Shown here in pieces: positions 57,257 to 64,000 of a DNA stretch of 64,000 nucleotides. Numbering within the stretch: the first letter of the stretch is position 1; each line of letters opens with the position of its first letter. A program made the translations under genes and the position numbers. This DNA comes from Erythrobacter insulae. GTDB taxonomy: Bacteria > Pseudomonadota > Alphaproteobacteria > Sphingomonadales > Sphingomonadaceae. A model generated the notes under the pieces. The model made no database searches. It saw only the letters and a list, made by a program, of their open reading frames with translations, and was not told the DNA's origin. The stretch is from the NCBI RefSeq assembly GCF_007004095.1, contig NZ_VHJK01000001.1:1368501-1432500 (forward strand), in the 5' to 3' direction.

Positions 57257-57290
57257 GGGGGAGGTGCCTGGCACCTCCCCCTCCTTTTTT
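57257..57290 (+). terminator. strong terminator inside the Fap-like operon
   Basis: A perfect 12-bp stem GGGGGAGGTGCC/GGCACCTCCCCC with a one-base nominal loop (in practice a 4-5-nt loop) followed by TCCTTTTTT. It lies 16 bp after the FapC-like stop and 20 bp before the FapD-like start. Confidence 0.93.
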
Positions 57291-57309
57291 CGCACCATTC
57301 GAGTTCATT

Positions 57310-58044
57310 ATGCACAGCGCAAAAGCAGGACCGAAAGCACTCGCAGGAATATTTGCACTGGTGAGCGTGCTGGCAACCGGAGGGTGCATGACAGCGCCGG
57401 CCAGCCAGACACCATTATGGCTGGGGCAGCTTTCTCAAGGTACACAGATTGAACGCGTTTCAGTCCGCAGCTGGAAAGAGCGCAAGTTCGATAATGTCGT
57501 GCGCCAAAGGGCGGATTTCAGCTGCGGTGCCGCAGTTCTCGCAACCGTTTTCAATCACGCATTCGGCTACGATACGACAGAGCAGCAAGTGCTCGTCAAC
57601 ATGCTCAAGATAGCCGACCCTGACCTCGTGCGGGAAAAAGGCTTCTCGCTGCTCGATATGAAGACTTACGCACAGACCCTCGGCATGCAGGCTGAGGGAT
57701 ATCAGGTCGAATACCCGAAACTGTTGGATCTGCGTGTTCCGATGATCGCGCTGCTCGATATCCGCGGATACAAACACTTTGTCGTTATCCGCGCTGCTTT
57801 TGATGACAAGATCGCCATCGCCGATCCGGCGCTCGGTAACCGGATGATGACTCGCAAAGCATTCGAAGATGCATGGAACGACGTCATCTTCATCGTTCTG
57901 GATGATCGCTTCGACGCTGAAGCCGAACTCTTCAATCCGCCATCACCCATTTCAGCCAAACGGCTACTCGCCACCCATGCCGATTTACCGGCAGCGGCAG
58001 CGGCGGAATTCGGCATCAATCTGGGGTTCGATTTCTCACTTTAG
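57310..58044 (+). CDS. FapD-like C39-family cysteine peptidase lipoprotein
   Basis: A 244-aa protein with a lipoprotein-like signal (LATGGC, Cys26). The C39-type triad is visible: Cys72 in RADFSCGAAVLATVF, His156 in RGYKHFVVI and Asp172 in IADPALG. There is no ABC or membrane domain, so it is not a bacteriocin exporter. FapD of Pseudomonas is a stand-alone C39-like peptidase of this size, used in amyloid secretion. The segment EKGFSLLDMKTYAQTLGMQA also fits the family. It follows a terminator and probably needs read-through or its own weak promoter. Confidence 0.82.
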   Translation: MHSAKAGPKALAGIFALVSVLATGGCMTAPASQTPLWLGQLSQGTQIERVSVRSWKERKFDNVVRQRADFSCGAAVLATVFNHAFGYDTTEQQVLVNMLKIADPDLVREKGFSLLDMKTYAQTLGMQAEGYQVEYPKLLDLRVPMIALLDIRGYKHFVVIRAAFDDKIAIADPALGNRMMTRKAFEDAWNDVIFIVLDDRFDAEAELFNPPSPISAKRLLATHADLPAAAAAEFGINLGFDFSL

Positions 58045-58058
58045 GAAAGGTCAAACCA

Positions 58059-58919
58059 ATGTCCCTGTCCAGTATAAACAATCGCCATTTGCGTCGCTCC
58101 AGTATTGCGAGTGTGGCGTCTATCTCCTGTTTTCTCGCAGCGGTCAGCATGCCCTCTGCCGCCTTCGCCAAAGCCACGCCGCTTGCTGATCTGGCCGATC
58201 TCCAATCGCTTGGTGAACCGATCGCAGATGAAGAGCTTGGTTCGATCCGAGGCAAGTTCATTCGCAGCGATCAGATCAGCTATTTCGGTATTTCGATGAT
58301 TACCAGCTGGCAAGATGGTGCTGGAATTACCACGACTGCTCGGCTGATGTTCTCAATCGACTTTGCCGCTGGAGAGGGCGGGGCCGTCCCGCAATTGCTG
58401 GTCGGCTGGGTGCGCGATGGCGATCCCGCCATGGATGTAACCGGCGCGCACGAAGGCTATGTCCCCTATATCGTCCCGAGCGATGTGATCGGTGTCGGCG
58501 GCTTGGATACACAACGCGGCGTGGCGCAGGCGAATGTGATCGCAGGCGCCGATAATCGCACTTCTAACAGGTTGAGCATAGCCTTGCTGCCTGCTTCGGA
58601 ATTGCAGGAGTTGCAGCTGCGCGGACTGACTCCAATCGAGGAAGGCTCCGGCTTTTCGTTTGATGATGGTGACACATTACAGTTCCGGGTGGCTGACAAC
58701 CAGATCGGGATGATGCTGACAGGGGGAGCGGGGCTGGACAGTTCAATCCAGTCGATTGGCGGCGATACCTCCACTCTGCTGCAACAGACCGTCCTCAACA
58801 CTCATTCCAATATCGTCCGCAACAGCACCGATATTCTGATTGGCTCGGGATTGGGTGACACGGGCACATCTGCACGGATGAGCGAAGCCATCACCGTCAT
58901 GCGCGGGTTTGGATTTTAA
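58059..58919 (+). CDS. FapE-like exported protein
   Basis: A 286-aa exported protein (signal to ~residue 38, AAFA). Residues 55-67 read IADEELGSIRGKF, a motif type I associate with FapE-like proteins ('x-L-x-x-x-RGK-F/Y'), followed by ISYFGISMITSW and Gly/Asp-rich beta-type sequence. No enzyme motif. In Pseudomonas FapE is an extracellular minor component. It overlaps the next gene's upstream region but not its chosen start. The assignment rests on position plus this motif. Confidence 0.6.
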   Translation: MSLSSINNRHLRRSSIASVASISCFLAAVSMPSAAFAKATPLADLADLQSLGEPIADEELGSIRGKFIRSDQISYFGISMITSWQDGAGITTTARLMFSIDFAAGEGGAVPQLLVGWVRDGDPAMDVTGAHEGYVPYIVPSDVIGVGGLDTQRGVAQANVIAGADNRTSNRLSIALLPASELQELQLRGLTPIEEGSGFSFDDGDTLQFRVADNQIGMMLTGGAGLDSSIQSIGGDTSTLLQQTVLNTHSNIVRNSTDILIGSGLGDTGTSARMSEAITVMRGFGF

Positions 58920-58938
58920 ACTGACGAAGGGGTCAATC

Positions 58939-59541
58939 ATGATGAGTTCAACCATCAAATACATCGCCGCAGCTGCTGCCGCGATGGCCGCGATGCCTGG
59001 GTTCGCGCAGGCGCAGGCGCAGGACAAACGTTTCGCAGTGGAGGGTCCGGGTATTCTCACGTGCAGCGATTTTCTTGCCGCACAAGAGGACAAGAGGTCG
59101 TTGGAATATCAGCGATTTATCGGCTTTGCCGAAGGATACCTCAGTGCCGCCAACCTCTACGAGCCAAATACGTTCGATCTGTCTCCTTGGCATAACGCCG
59201 CAGCGTTCGACCTTATTCTGGGTACGCATTGCCAGCAAAATGAAAGCGAGCTGATCACCAACGTGTTGCAGCGGATGGTTTCCAGCTTTCGGCCACTGAG
59301 AGTCGCTGAATTTTCACCGATGCTTGAGGTGGGGAACGGCGAATACCGGGCATTTGTGTACGAAACGATCCTGCGGCGGGCGCAGGCGGCGTTGACCCAG
59401 CTTGGCTTCTACGCAGGGCCGGAAGATGCCCAATATTCCCCTGCTCTCAAGGATGGATTTCTCAAATTTCAGCGCGCGCGCGAGCTTCTTGAAACAGGCG
59501 TGCCCGATCCAGTCACCTTGTGGACCCTGCTCAATCCGTAG
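58939..59541 (+). CDS. periplasmic protein with peptidoglycan-binding-like C-terminus
   Basis: A 200-aa exported protein (Ala-rich signal ending FAQAQA). The middle ILTCSDFLAAQ...RFIGFAEGYLSAANLY with two Cys (the second in THCQQNE) resembles Rap1a/HdeA-like periplasmic folds. The C-terminal ~60 residues AALTQLGFYAGPEDAQYSPA then LKDGFLKFQRARELLETG resemble a PG_binding_1 domain. No counterpart is part of the standard fapABCDEF set. The ATG at 58939 has AAGGGG upstream; 58909 is less likely. Possible wall anchor for the secretion complex (inference). Confidence 0.7.
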   Translation: MMSSTIKYIAAAAAAMAAMPGFAQAQAQDKRFAVEGPGILTCSDFLAAQEDKRSLEYQRFIGFAEGYLSAANLYEPNTFDLSPWHNAAAFDLILGTHCQQNESELITNVLQRMVSSFRPLRVAEFSPMLEVGNGEYRAFVYETILRRAQAALTQLGFYAGPEDAQYSPALKDGFLKFQRARELLETGVPDPVTLWTLLNP

Positions 59542-59583
59542 CGTCCATCCTCCGCAGAAAGAGACATCAGAAAGGTTGGGACT

Positions 59584-60999
59584 ATGGCTTTTAATGTGAT
59601 CAAATATTCATTGTTGACCGGGGGTTGCCTGTTGGCCGTTACCGGGACGCCGGCGGCACTATTGGCTCAGGAAACTGCCGATCCGACGGCGCCGGACAGC
59701 CAGTTAGAGGCTGCGATTGAGCTTGATGAATTGCGCGGAAAGGTCAGCGACCTTGAGCGGCGCGATGCGGAATCCCAAGCTCGCATCGACGCGCTCGAAG
59801 CCAGGCTTTCCACCCTCTCCGATCTTGCGAACCGGCTGCCGCGTATCGAAGGCGAGCCTTTGGCACCCGATGATCTCGTGACAATGCGAGGCCGGTACCG
59901 TCCGCCCTCAGGCTTTGCGCGTCCTGCCGATCCGGCCTGGGCTTTTGTCCTGCCGCAAACTGAAGTGACCCAATCTGTTTCCGGGCAAATACCAGATATA
60001 AATAAGGGCGATCAGGAAGACGAAGGCGATACGCTGAAAGAGCCGGCGCAGACTCAAGCCGTTGCCGATGTGACCGAACAGCAGCAAGGAAGCTTTGGTA
60101 GCCGCCTCAGCTTCGAACTCGGCCTTGGCTACACCCATTTCGATGATGCACGGATTAATCTCGATGGCTTTCTGGCGCTTGATGCTATCTTTCTGGGTAC
60201 GATCAGCATCGATCAGGTTACCGCCGATATTTTGACCTTCGACCCCACCATTCGATACGGGGTCAATGACAAGCTGACATTCGATGCGAGTGTCCCGTTT
60301 CTGTATCGAACCTCGAATTTCCAGTCGGGCGGGGCTGGCGGCGCTGCGGGCGAATTGATCGAGGAAACAGTGGATGCCAGCGGTCTCGGAGACGTCAGCG
60401 TGGGGGCAAGCTACCGGATCGCTCGGGAAACGCAGGGCAGACCTGACATTGTTTTCAGTGCGCGGGGGAAATTCCCCACAGGCAGAGATCCCTTTGGTGT
60501 GGAATTTATCGAAGTCCCGAACAGCGAGGGAAATTTGCAAGTGCCGGAAGACCTGGCAACAGGAAGCGGTGTCTATGGGGTGTCGGCGGGCGTTTCTGTG
60601 CTTAAGACACTCGATCCGATGATCGTGTTTGGCAACATGACCTATTTCTACAACATCCCCCGTAGTTTCGGTGATATCGACGAGAATCCTGGCGATCAGC
60701 CTGGGCGCGTTGATGTTGGCAATGCGTTTCAATTCGGGGCCGGACTGGCCTTCGCTTTGAACGATCAGTCAAGCATATCGATGTCATACAGCCAGCGCCT
60801 GGTTGAGCGCACGAGGATCAGATTAGACGGTGAGGAATGGCGCCGAATTGTGGGCAGTCAGGCCAATGTTGCGCTGGCTAATTTTGGGGCAACCTTCGCG
60901 CTGAGCGATCAGCTTACGCTGGTAACCAATGTTGGTATTGGCCTAACCGATGACAGCCCGGACATGGCCATCAATATTCGGATCCCAATGAGATTTTAG
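59584..60999 (+). CDS. FapF-like outer-membrane beta-barrel with coiled-coil N-terminus
   Basis: A 471-aa exported protein. Signal to residue 29 (ALLAQ), then a coiled coil at about 40-78 (LRGKVSDLERRDAESQARID), a Pro/acidic linker, and from ~150 a series of alternating strands typical of a beta-barrel, ending in the outer-membrane signature NIRIPMRF with a terminal Phe. FapF of Pseudomonas has the same plan: a trimeric coiled coil gating a 12-stranded barrel that exports Fap subunits. Last gene of the cluster; convergent with the ACP gene, 3 bp away. Confidence 0.8.
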   Translation: MAFNVIKYSLLTGGCLLAVTGTPAALLAQETADPTAPDSQLEAAIELDELRGKVSDLERRDAESQARIDALEARLSTLSDLANRLPRIEGEPLAPDDLVTMRGRYRPPSGFARPADPAWAFVLPQTEVTQSVSGQIPDINKGDQEDEGDTLKEPAQTQAVADVTEQQQGSFGSRLSFELGLGYTHFDDARINLDGFLALDAIFLGTISIDQVTADILTFDPTIRYGVNDKLTFDASVPFLYRTSNFQSGGAGGAAGELIEETVDASGLGDVSVGASYRIARETQGRPDIVFSARGKFPTGRDPFGVEFIEVPNSEGNLQVPEDLATGSGVYGVSAGVSVLKTLDPMIVFGNMTYFYNIPRSFGDIDENPGDQPGRVDVGNAFQFGAGLAFALNDQSSISMSYSQRLVERTRIRLDGEEWRRIVGSQANVALANFGATFALSDQLTLVTNVGIGLTDDSPDMAINIRIPMRF

Positions 61000-61002
61000 G
61001 CA

Positions 61003-61254
61003 CTAGGCGGATCGGATATTGTCGGCCAGCCAAGCGGCACCGCCGCCGATGGTCACGAATTGCGCCACGTCACGGTCTGGTATGGCCACATTCAGGCGAA
61101 GGTGCAGGGCGGCGATCAGATTGAAGATATCCATTGAATCGAGGTCAAGCGCCTCGCGAATATCCTCATCATCGCCGATTGAAACGGGGGCGACATCGGG
61201 AGCGATACTTTCGATCTCTTCCAGGATCACCGAGCGGGCATCTGCGCGCTTCAT
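61003..61254 (-). CDS. acyl carrier protein
   Basis: An 83-aa four-helix carrier. The phosphopantetheine Ser is in LDLDSMDIFNLI (DSM motif). Acidic around the motif, as usual. Its start overlaps the E2 stop (ATGA), so it is made together with the PDH-like complex. A dedicated ACP beside E1/E2 genes is unusual and suggests that the acyl group is handed to, or made for, a lipid or polyketide-type pathway (inference). Confidence 0.85.
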   Translation of the reverse strand: MKRADARSVILEEIESIAPDVAPVSIGDDEDIREALDLDSMDIFNLIAALHLRLNVAIPDRDVAQFVTIGGGAAWLADNIRSA

Positions 61255-62456
61255 AGGGCCTCCGGCTTGGTCAGGATCTCTTCTATCCGCCGCAGGAGCA
61301 GCGCGCCGCGATGTCCATCATTGGCGCGGTGATCACCCGCTAAAGTCGCAGTCAGAACCGGGCGTATGGCGATGGCATCGCCCGTCGCCCAAGGCCGCCG
61401 TTCGACGCTGCCGAACCCGATGATCGCGACTTGCGGGGGATAGATAACCGGTAGCAGGCTTTCCACGCCGCGATCTCCCAAGCTGGAAACTGTGATGGTC
61501 GCATCGGCGATTTCCGAGGAACGAAACTCACCTTTCCGTGTGCGGGCGACAAGGTCGCGCAGCTTGATCATTATCTCGCGGGACGTCAGCGACGAGGTCT
61601 CTCGAATGGCGGGCGCAGCCAGACCACCGCCGCGGATGGATATCGCAGTGCCAACGTGAATGTCTGCGCTTTGCGTGAAGCCCTCTTCACCATAGAAACC
61701 GTTGAATTCGGGGAAGGTATCCAGCGCCAGCGCGAGCGCCTTGAGCAGCAGCGGAGCGAGTAGCAGTCGTTCTGGCGGCGGCCTTTCGGCATTGCATTGC
61801 TCTAGCCATTGAAGCGTCGGTGATACGTCGAACCGATGTGTGAGGTAGTAATGAGGGATCTCGCGTTTGGATCGCATCATTGCGGCGGCGATTGCGCGGC
61901 GCATGGGGGCGAGATCGGGCGCAGCGCTTGGCGCACCGCTTGCCGCTGGCTTTGCCGCAGCCTTTTTTGCCGGGCTTTGCGGCGTGCGGGTGCGTGCTTT
62001 TGCGACGATATCATCACGCACGATCGCTCCGTCGGGCCCGCTGCCGTTTACCGACACAAGATCAACCCCCAGTTCGGTGGCCAATCGCCGCGCGGCAGGT
62101 GAAACGCGCAGCCCCTCTGCGTGAACTAAGCCAGGTTCGCCCGCTGGCGTGGATGCCGGCTGCTGAGGTGGCAAAGGGTGTGTTGATTGCACCTTGGGCG
62201 CTGTTGCAGAACCTTGCGCGCTTTCTTCACCAATGCGGGCCAGCGCCGTCCCGACCGGGACTGCGCTGCCGGGCTCGACCAACAATTCGGTAAGCCTACC
62301 GTCCTCGAACACTTCGACTTCGATTGCGCCCTTGTCTGTTTCGACCACGGCGATGATATCGCCGTGTCGCAGTTCATCGCCGGGCTGCTTTAGCCATTCC
62401 ACCAGCGTTCCTGTTGCCATATCGGCGCCGAGCGAGGGCATGACAAAGGTTCCCAT
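61251..62456 (-). CDS. E2 component, dihydrolipoamide acyltransferase
   Basis: A 401-aa protein. The lipoyl domain has Lys42 in VVETDKGAIEVEVF; the E3-binding domain has RVSPAARRLATELGVDLVSV; the catalytic domain ends with HRANDGHRGALLLRRIEEIL, giving the HxxxDG motif. It transfers the acyl group from E1 to CoA in the cytoplasm. The frame is open upstream to 62564, but that part overlaps the E1-beta gene; the ATG at 62456 starts 2 bp after the E1-beta stop and opens directly with the lipoyl domain. Single lipoyl domain. Confidence 0.9.
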   Translation of the reverse strand: MGTFVMPSLGADMATGTLVEWLKQPGDELRHGDIIAVVETDKGAIEVEVFEDGRLTELLVEPGSAVPVGTALARIGEESAQGSATAPKVQSTHPLPPQQPASTPAGEPGLVHAEGLRVSPAARRLATELGVDLVSVNGSGPDGAIVRDDIVAKARTRTPQSPAKKAAAKPAASGAPSAAPDLAPMRRAIAAAMMRSKREIPHYYLTHRFDVSPTLQWLEQCNAERPPPERLLLAPLLLKALALALDTFPEFNGFYGEEGFTQSADIHVGTAISIRGGGLAAPAIRETSSLTSREIMIKLRDLVARTRKGEFRSSEIADATITVSSLGDRGVESLLPVIYPPQVAIIGFGSVERRPWATGDAIAIRPVLTATLAGDHRANDGHRGALLLRRIEEILTKPEAL

Positions 62457-62458
62457 TG

Positions 62459-63433
62459 TCAGCGCCCAACCGCCGCCCGCGCGGCAGCTACGATTTTTTG
62501 GAGGCTGGGCAGCGCGGCCTCTTCCAGATGCTTTGCATAGGGCATCGGAACCTCTTCGCTGCAAACGCGGGCAAGCGGCGCGTCGAGATCCCAGAACCTT
62601 TGCTCGATAATACGAGCCATGATTTCGGCGGAAATGCTGCCCGACCGCCAGCCTTCATCGATGATCACGCATCGGCGGGTCTTGGCAATGCTTGCAAGGA
62701 TTGTGTCATCGTCGAGCGGTCGAAGGACGCGAAGGTCAATCACTTCGGCCGAAATGCCATCGGCCTCCAGCTGCTCGGCAGCGGCGAGAGTCTTGCCCAA
62801 AGACCCGCCATAGGTAATCAGGCTGATGTTGTTCCCTTCACGGCGGACCGCTGCGTGGTCGATGTCCACATCCACCGGTTCATCGATTTCGGCGGTGTCA
62901 TTATACAACAACGCATTTTCGAAGATCAGCACCGGGTCAGGATCATTCAATGCAGCGCTCAGCATTCCTCCGGCGTCTTCGACAGTCCCCGGGGCGAGGA
63001 CGCGAATGCCGGGAATGTGGGCGTACCACCCCTCTAGGCTGTGCGAATGCTGCGCGGCGAGCTGCCTGCCTCCACCGGTCGCCAGCCGGATGACTATCGG
63101 CACGTTGAATTGCCCGCCCGACATATGCCGAATGGTCGCGGCGTTGTTCATGATCTGATCGAGTGCGAGCAGCGAAAAATTGCAGGTCATGATTTCGACT
63201 ATGGGCCGCATTCCGCCCATTGCCGCCCCGATCCCGGCTCCGGTGAACGCGCTTTCCGAAAGCGGGGTGTCGCGGATCCGGTCGGGCCCGAATTCCTCCA
63301 GCAGCCCCTTGGACACCGCGTAGCAGCCGCCATAATGGCCAACATCCTCGCCCATCAGGAAGACGCGCTTATCTTGCTGCATCGCCCGGCGGATCGCGCC
63401 GCGCACGGCCTCCCTATAGCTGATTTGTGTCAC
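62459..63433 (-). CDS. E1 beta subunit, pyruvate/2-oxoacid dehydrogenase type
   Basis: A 324-aa protein starting at a GTG whose bases overlap the E1-alpha stop (GTGA): [18 protein letters not shown]. Transketolase-like fold with [37 protein letters not shown] and the C-terminal EGWRSGS. With E1-alpha it forms the ThDP-dependent decarboxylase. The family cannot be told apart from acetoin or branched-chain E1 by reading alone. An upstream start at 63484 would extend it into E1-alpha, so it is rejected. Confidence 0.9.
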   Translation of the reverse strand: MTQISYREAVRGAIRRAMQQDKRVFLMGEDVGHYGGCYAVSKGLLEEFGPDRIRDTPLSESAFTGAGIGAAMGGMRPIVEIMTCNFSLLALDQIMNNAATIRHMSGGQFNVPIVIRLATGGGRQLAAQHSHSLEGWYAHIPGIRVLAPGTVEDAGGMLSAALNDPDPVLIFENALLYNDTAEIDEPVDVDIDHAAVRREGNNISLITYGGSLGKTLAAAEQLEADGISAEVIDLRVLRPLDDDTILASIAKTRRCVIIDEGWRSGSISAEIMARIIEQRFWDLDAPLARVCSEEVPMPYAKHLEEAALPSLQKIVAAARAAVGR

Positions 63434-64000
63434 GCGCGGCGCTCCGCCCCGACATCGCGGGTCAGGTTTTCGACCGGTTCCCAACTACCCGCTTCGGCAA
63501 ATTCAACCGCCTCCGAGATTTCGGCCGCGATCGCCTGCTCGATCTCGGCGACATCGGCTTCGCGCAATTCACCGGCATCCAACGCCCATTTTTGAAAGCG
63601 CTTGATCGGCCCTTTCCCTTTCCACTGCTCCACTTCCTCCTTTGTTCGGTAGAGCTGCGGATCGTACATTGAGTGCGCGCGGAAACGGTAGGTTCGGCAT
63701 TCAAGAAAGTATGGCCCGCGGCTTTCCCGGATTGCCGCAGCGGCTTTGCGTGCGGCGGCTTCGACATCGACAACATTCATGCCATCGACCGCTTCGGATG
63801 GCATTTTGTAACTGGCCGCTTTGGCGCTGATGTCGGTCTCCGCTTCGGTCAGATCAAGCGCCGTGCCCATGGCGTAGAGATTGTTCTCGCACACGAACAA
63901 CACCGGTAAATGCCACAGCGCCGCCAGATTGAGCGCTTCGTGAAATTCGCCTTCGGCAGCCGCGCCCTCTCCGAAAAAGCAGGCTGTCACATGGGCTTTT
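63430..64000 (-). CDS. E1 alpha subunit (start outside window)
   Basis: A partial ThDP-dependent E1-alpha; the frame is open to the last base of the window. [20 protein letters not shown] is the ThDP-binding motif start, with [13 protein letters not shown]. The segment [15 protein letters not shown] contains the phosphorylation-loop region of the family. It ends in the GTGA overlap with E1-beta, so the three genes are translationally coupled. Pyruvate is the likely but unproven substrate. Confidence 0.9.
   Translation of the reverse strand, partial: KAHVTACFFGEGAAAEGEFHEALNLAALWHLPVLFVCENNLYAMGTALDLTEAETDISAKAASYKMPSEAVDGMNVVDVEAAARKAAAAIRESRGPYFLECRTYRFRAHSMYDPQLYRTKEEVEQWKGKGPIKRFQKWALDAGELREADVAEIEQAIAAEISEAVEFAEAGSWEPVENLTRDVGAERRA

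Noticed and set aside
57310..58044. C39 peptidase as part of a bacteriocin ABC exporter
   Set aside because: No ATPase or membrane domain is present, and a lipoprotein-like signal fits FapD better.

Overview
The window looks like chromosomal DNA of an alphaproteobacterium, most likely Sphingomonadales and probably Erythrobacteraceae. Reasons: moderate-to-high GC, a GapR (DUF2312) gene, a DUF1244 gene, a CIRCE-controlled groESL operon, a second short GluRS, and outer-membrane proteins rich in 'VVVTGSRI'-type starts. This is a family-level impression from reading; no search was run. No rRNA, tRNA, CRISPR array, insertion sequence or prophage was seen.

Layout. 0-6 kb: the 3' part of a CDC48-type AAA ATPase, an MscS channel and polA. 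6-13.7 kb: an alanine-rich lipoprotein, an exported serine hydrolase, a DUF305/LVIVD fusion, a DUF885 lipoprotein and an ALO-type FAD oxidase. 13.8-15.9 kb: groEL-groES with a CIRCE operator. 16-20 kb: a MATE pump, rplJL on the minus strand, and a small operon (46-aa exported peptide, DUF2975 protein, XRE regulator) behind three copies of a TATTG-N5-CAATA palindrome. 20.2-28.9 kb: rpoB-rpoC on the plus strand. 29-45 kb: a frameshifted exported-protein gene, gltX, pyk, gapR, yebC, a 30-aa membrane ORF, ruvC, glpQ, ubiG, lysC, a c-di-GMP pair (PilZ-HTH and a degenerate GGDEF protein), purT and purU. 45-49.5 kb: a lipid-anchored quinohemoprotein alcohol dehydrogenase, a double-glycine-leader peptide, a dienelactone hydrolase and an NDUFA9-like protein. 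49.6-54.9 kb: a CheB-CheR-PAS-kinase-receiver hybrid and a LuxR-type regulator. 55.1-61 kb: the most interesting region (below). 61-64 kb: an acyl carrier protein and E2, E1-beta and partial E1-alpha of a pyruvate-dehydrogenase-like complex.

The seven genes at 55.1-61.0 kb have the architecture of a Pseudomonas Fap functional-amyloid operon. There is a small exported protein (FapA position), two secreted proteins sharing a six-times repeated N-x3-G-x2-N-x3-N motif (FapB/FapC-like), a C39-type cysteine peptidase lipoprotein (FapD-like), a protein with an 'RGKF' motif (FapE-like), and an outer-membrane barrel with an N-terminal coiled coil (FapF-like). An extra periplasmic protein with a peptidoglycan-binding-like C-terminus is inserted. 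A strong terminator sits between the subunit genes and the export genes. To my knowledge Fap has been described mainly from beta-, gamma- and deltaproteobacteria, so an alphaproteobacterial version with its own accessory gene and regulators is the best candidate here for an undescribed system.

Other points worth attention are the DUF2975/XRE operon with its triple operator, the orphan double-glycine peptide at 47.2 kb, the micro-ORF wedged between yebC and ruvC, the inversion of rplJL relative to rpoBC, and the ACP gene attached to the PDH-like operon.
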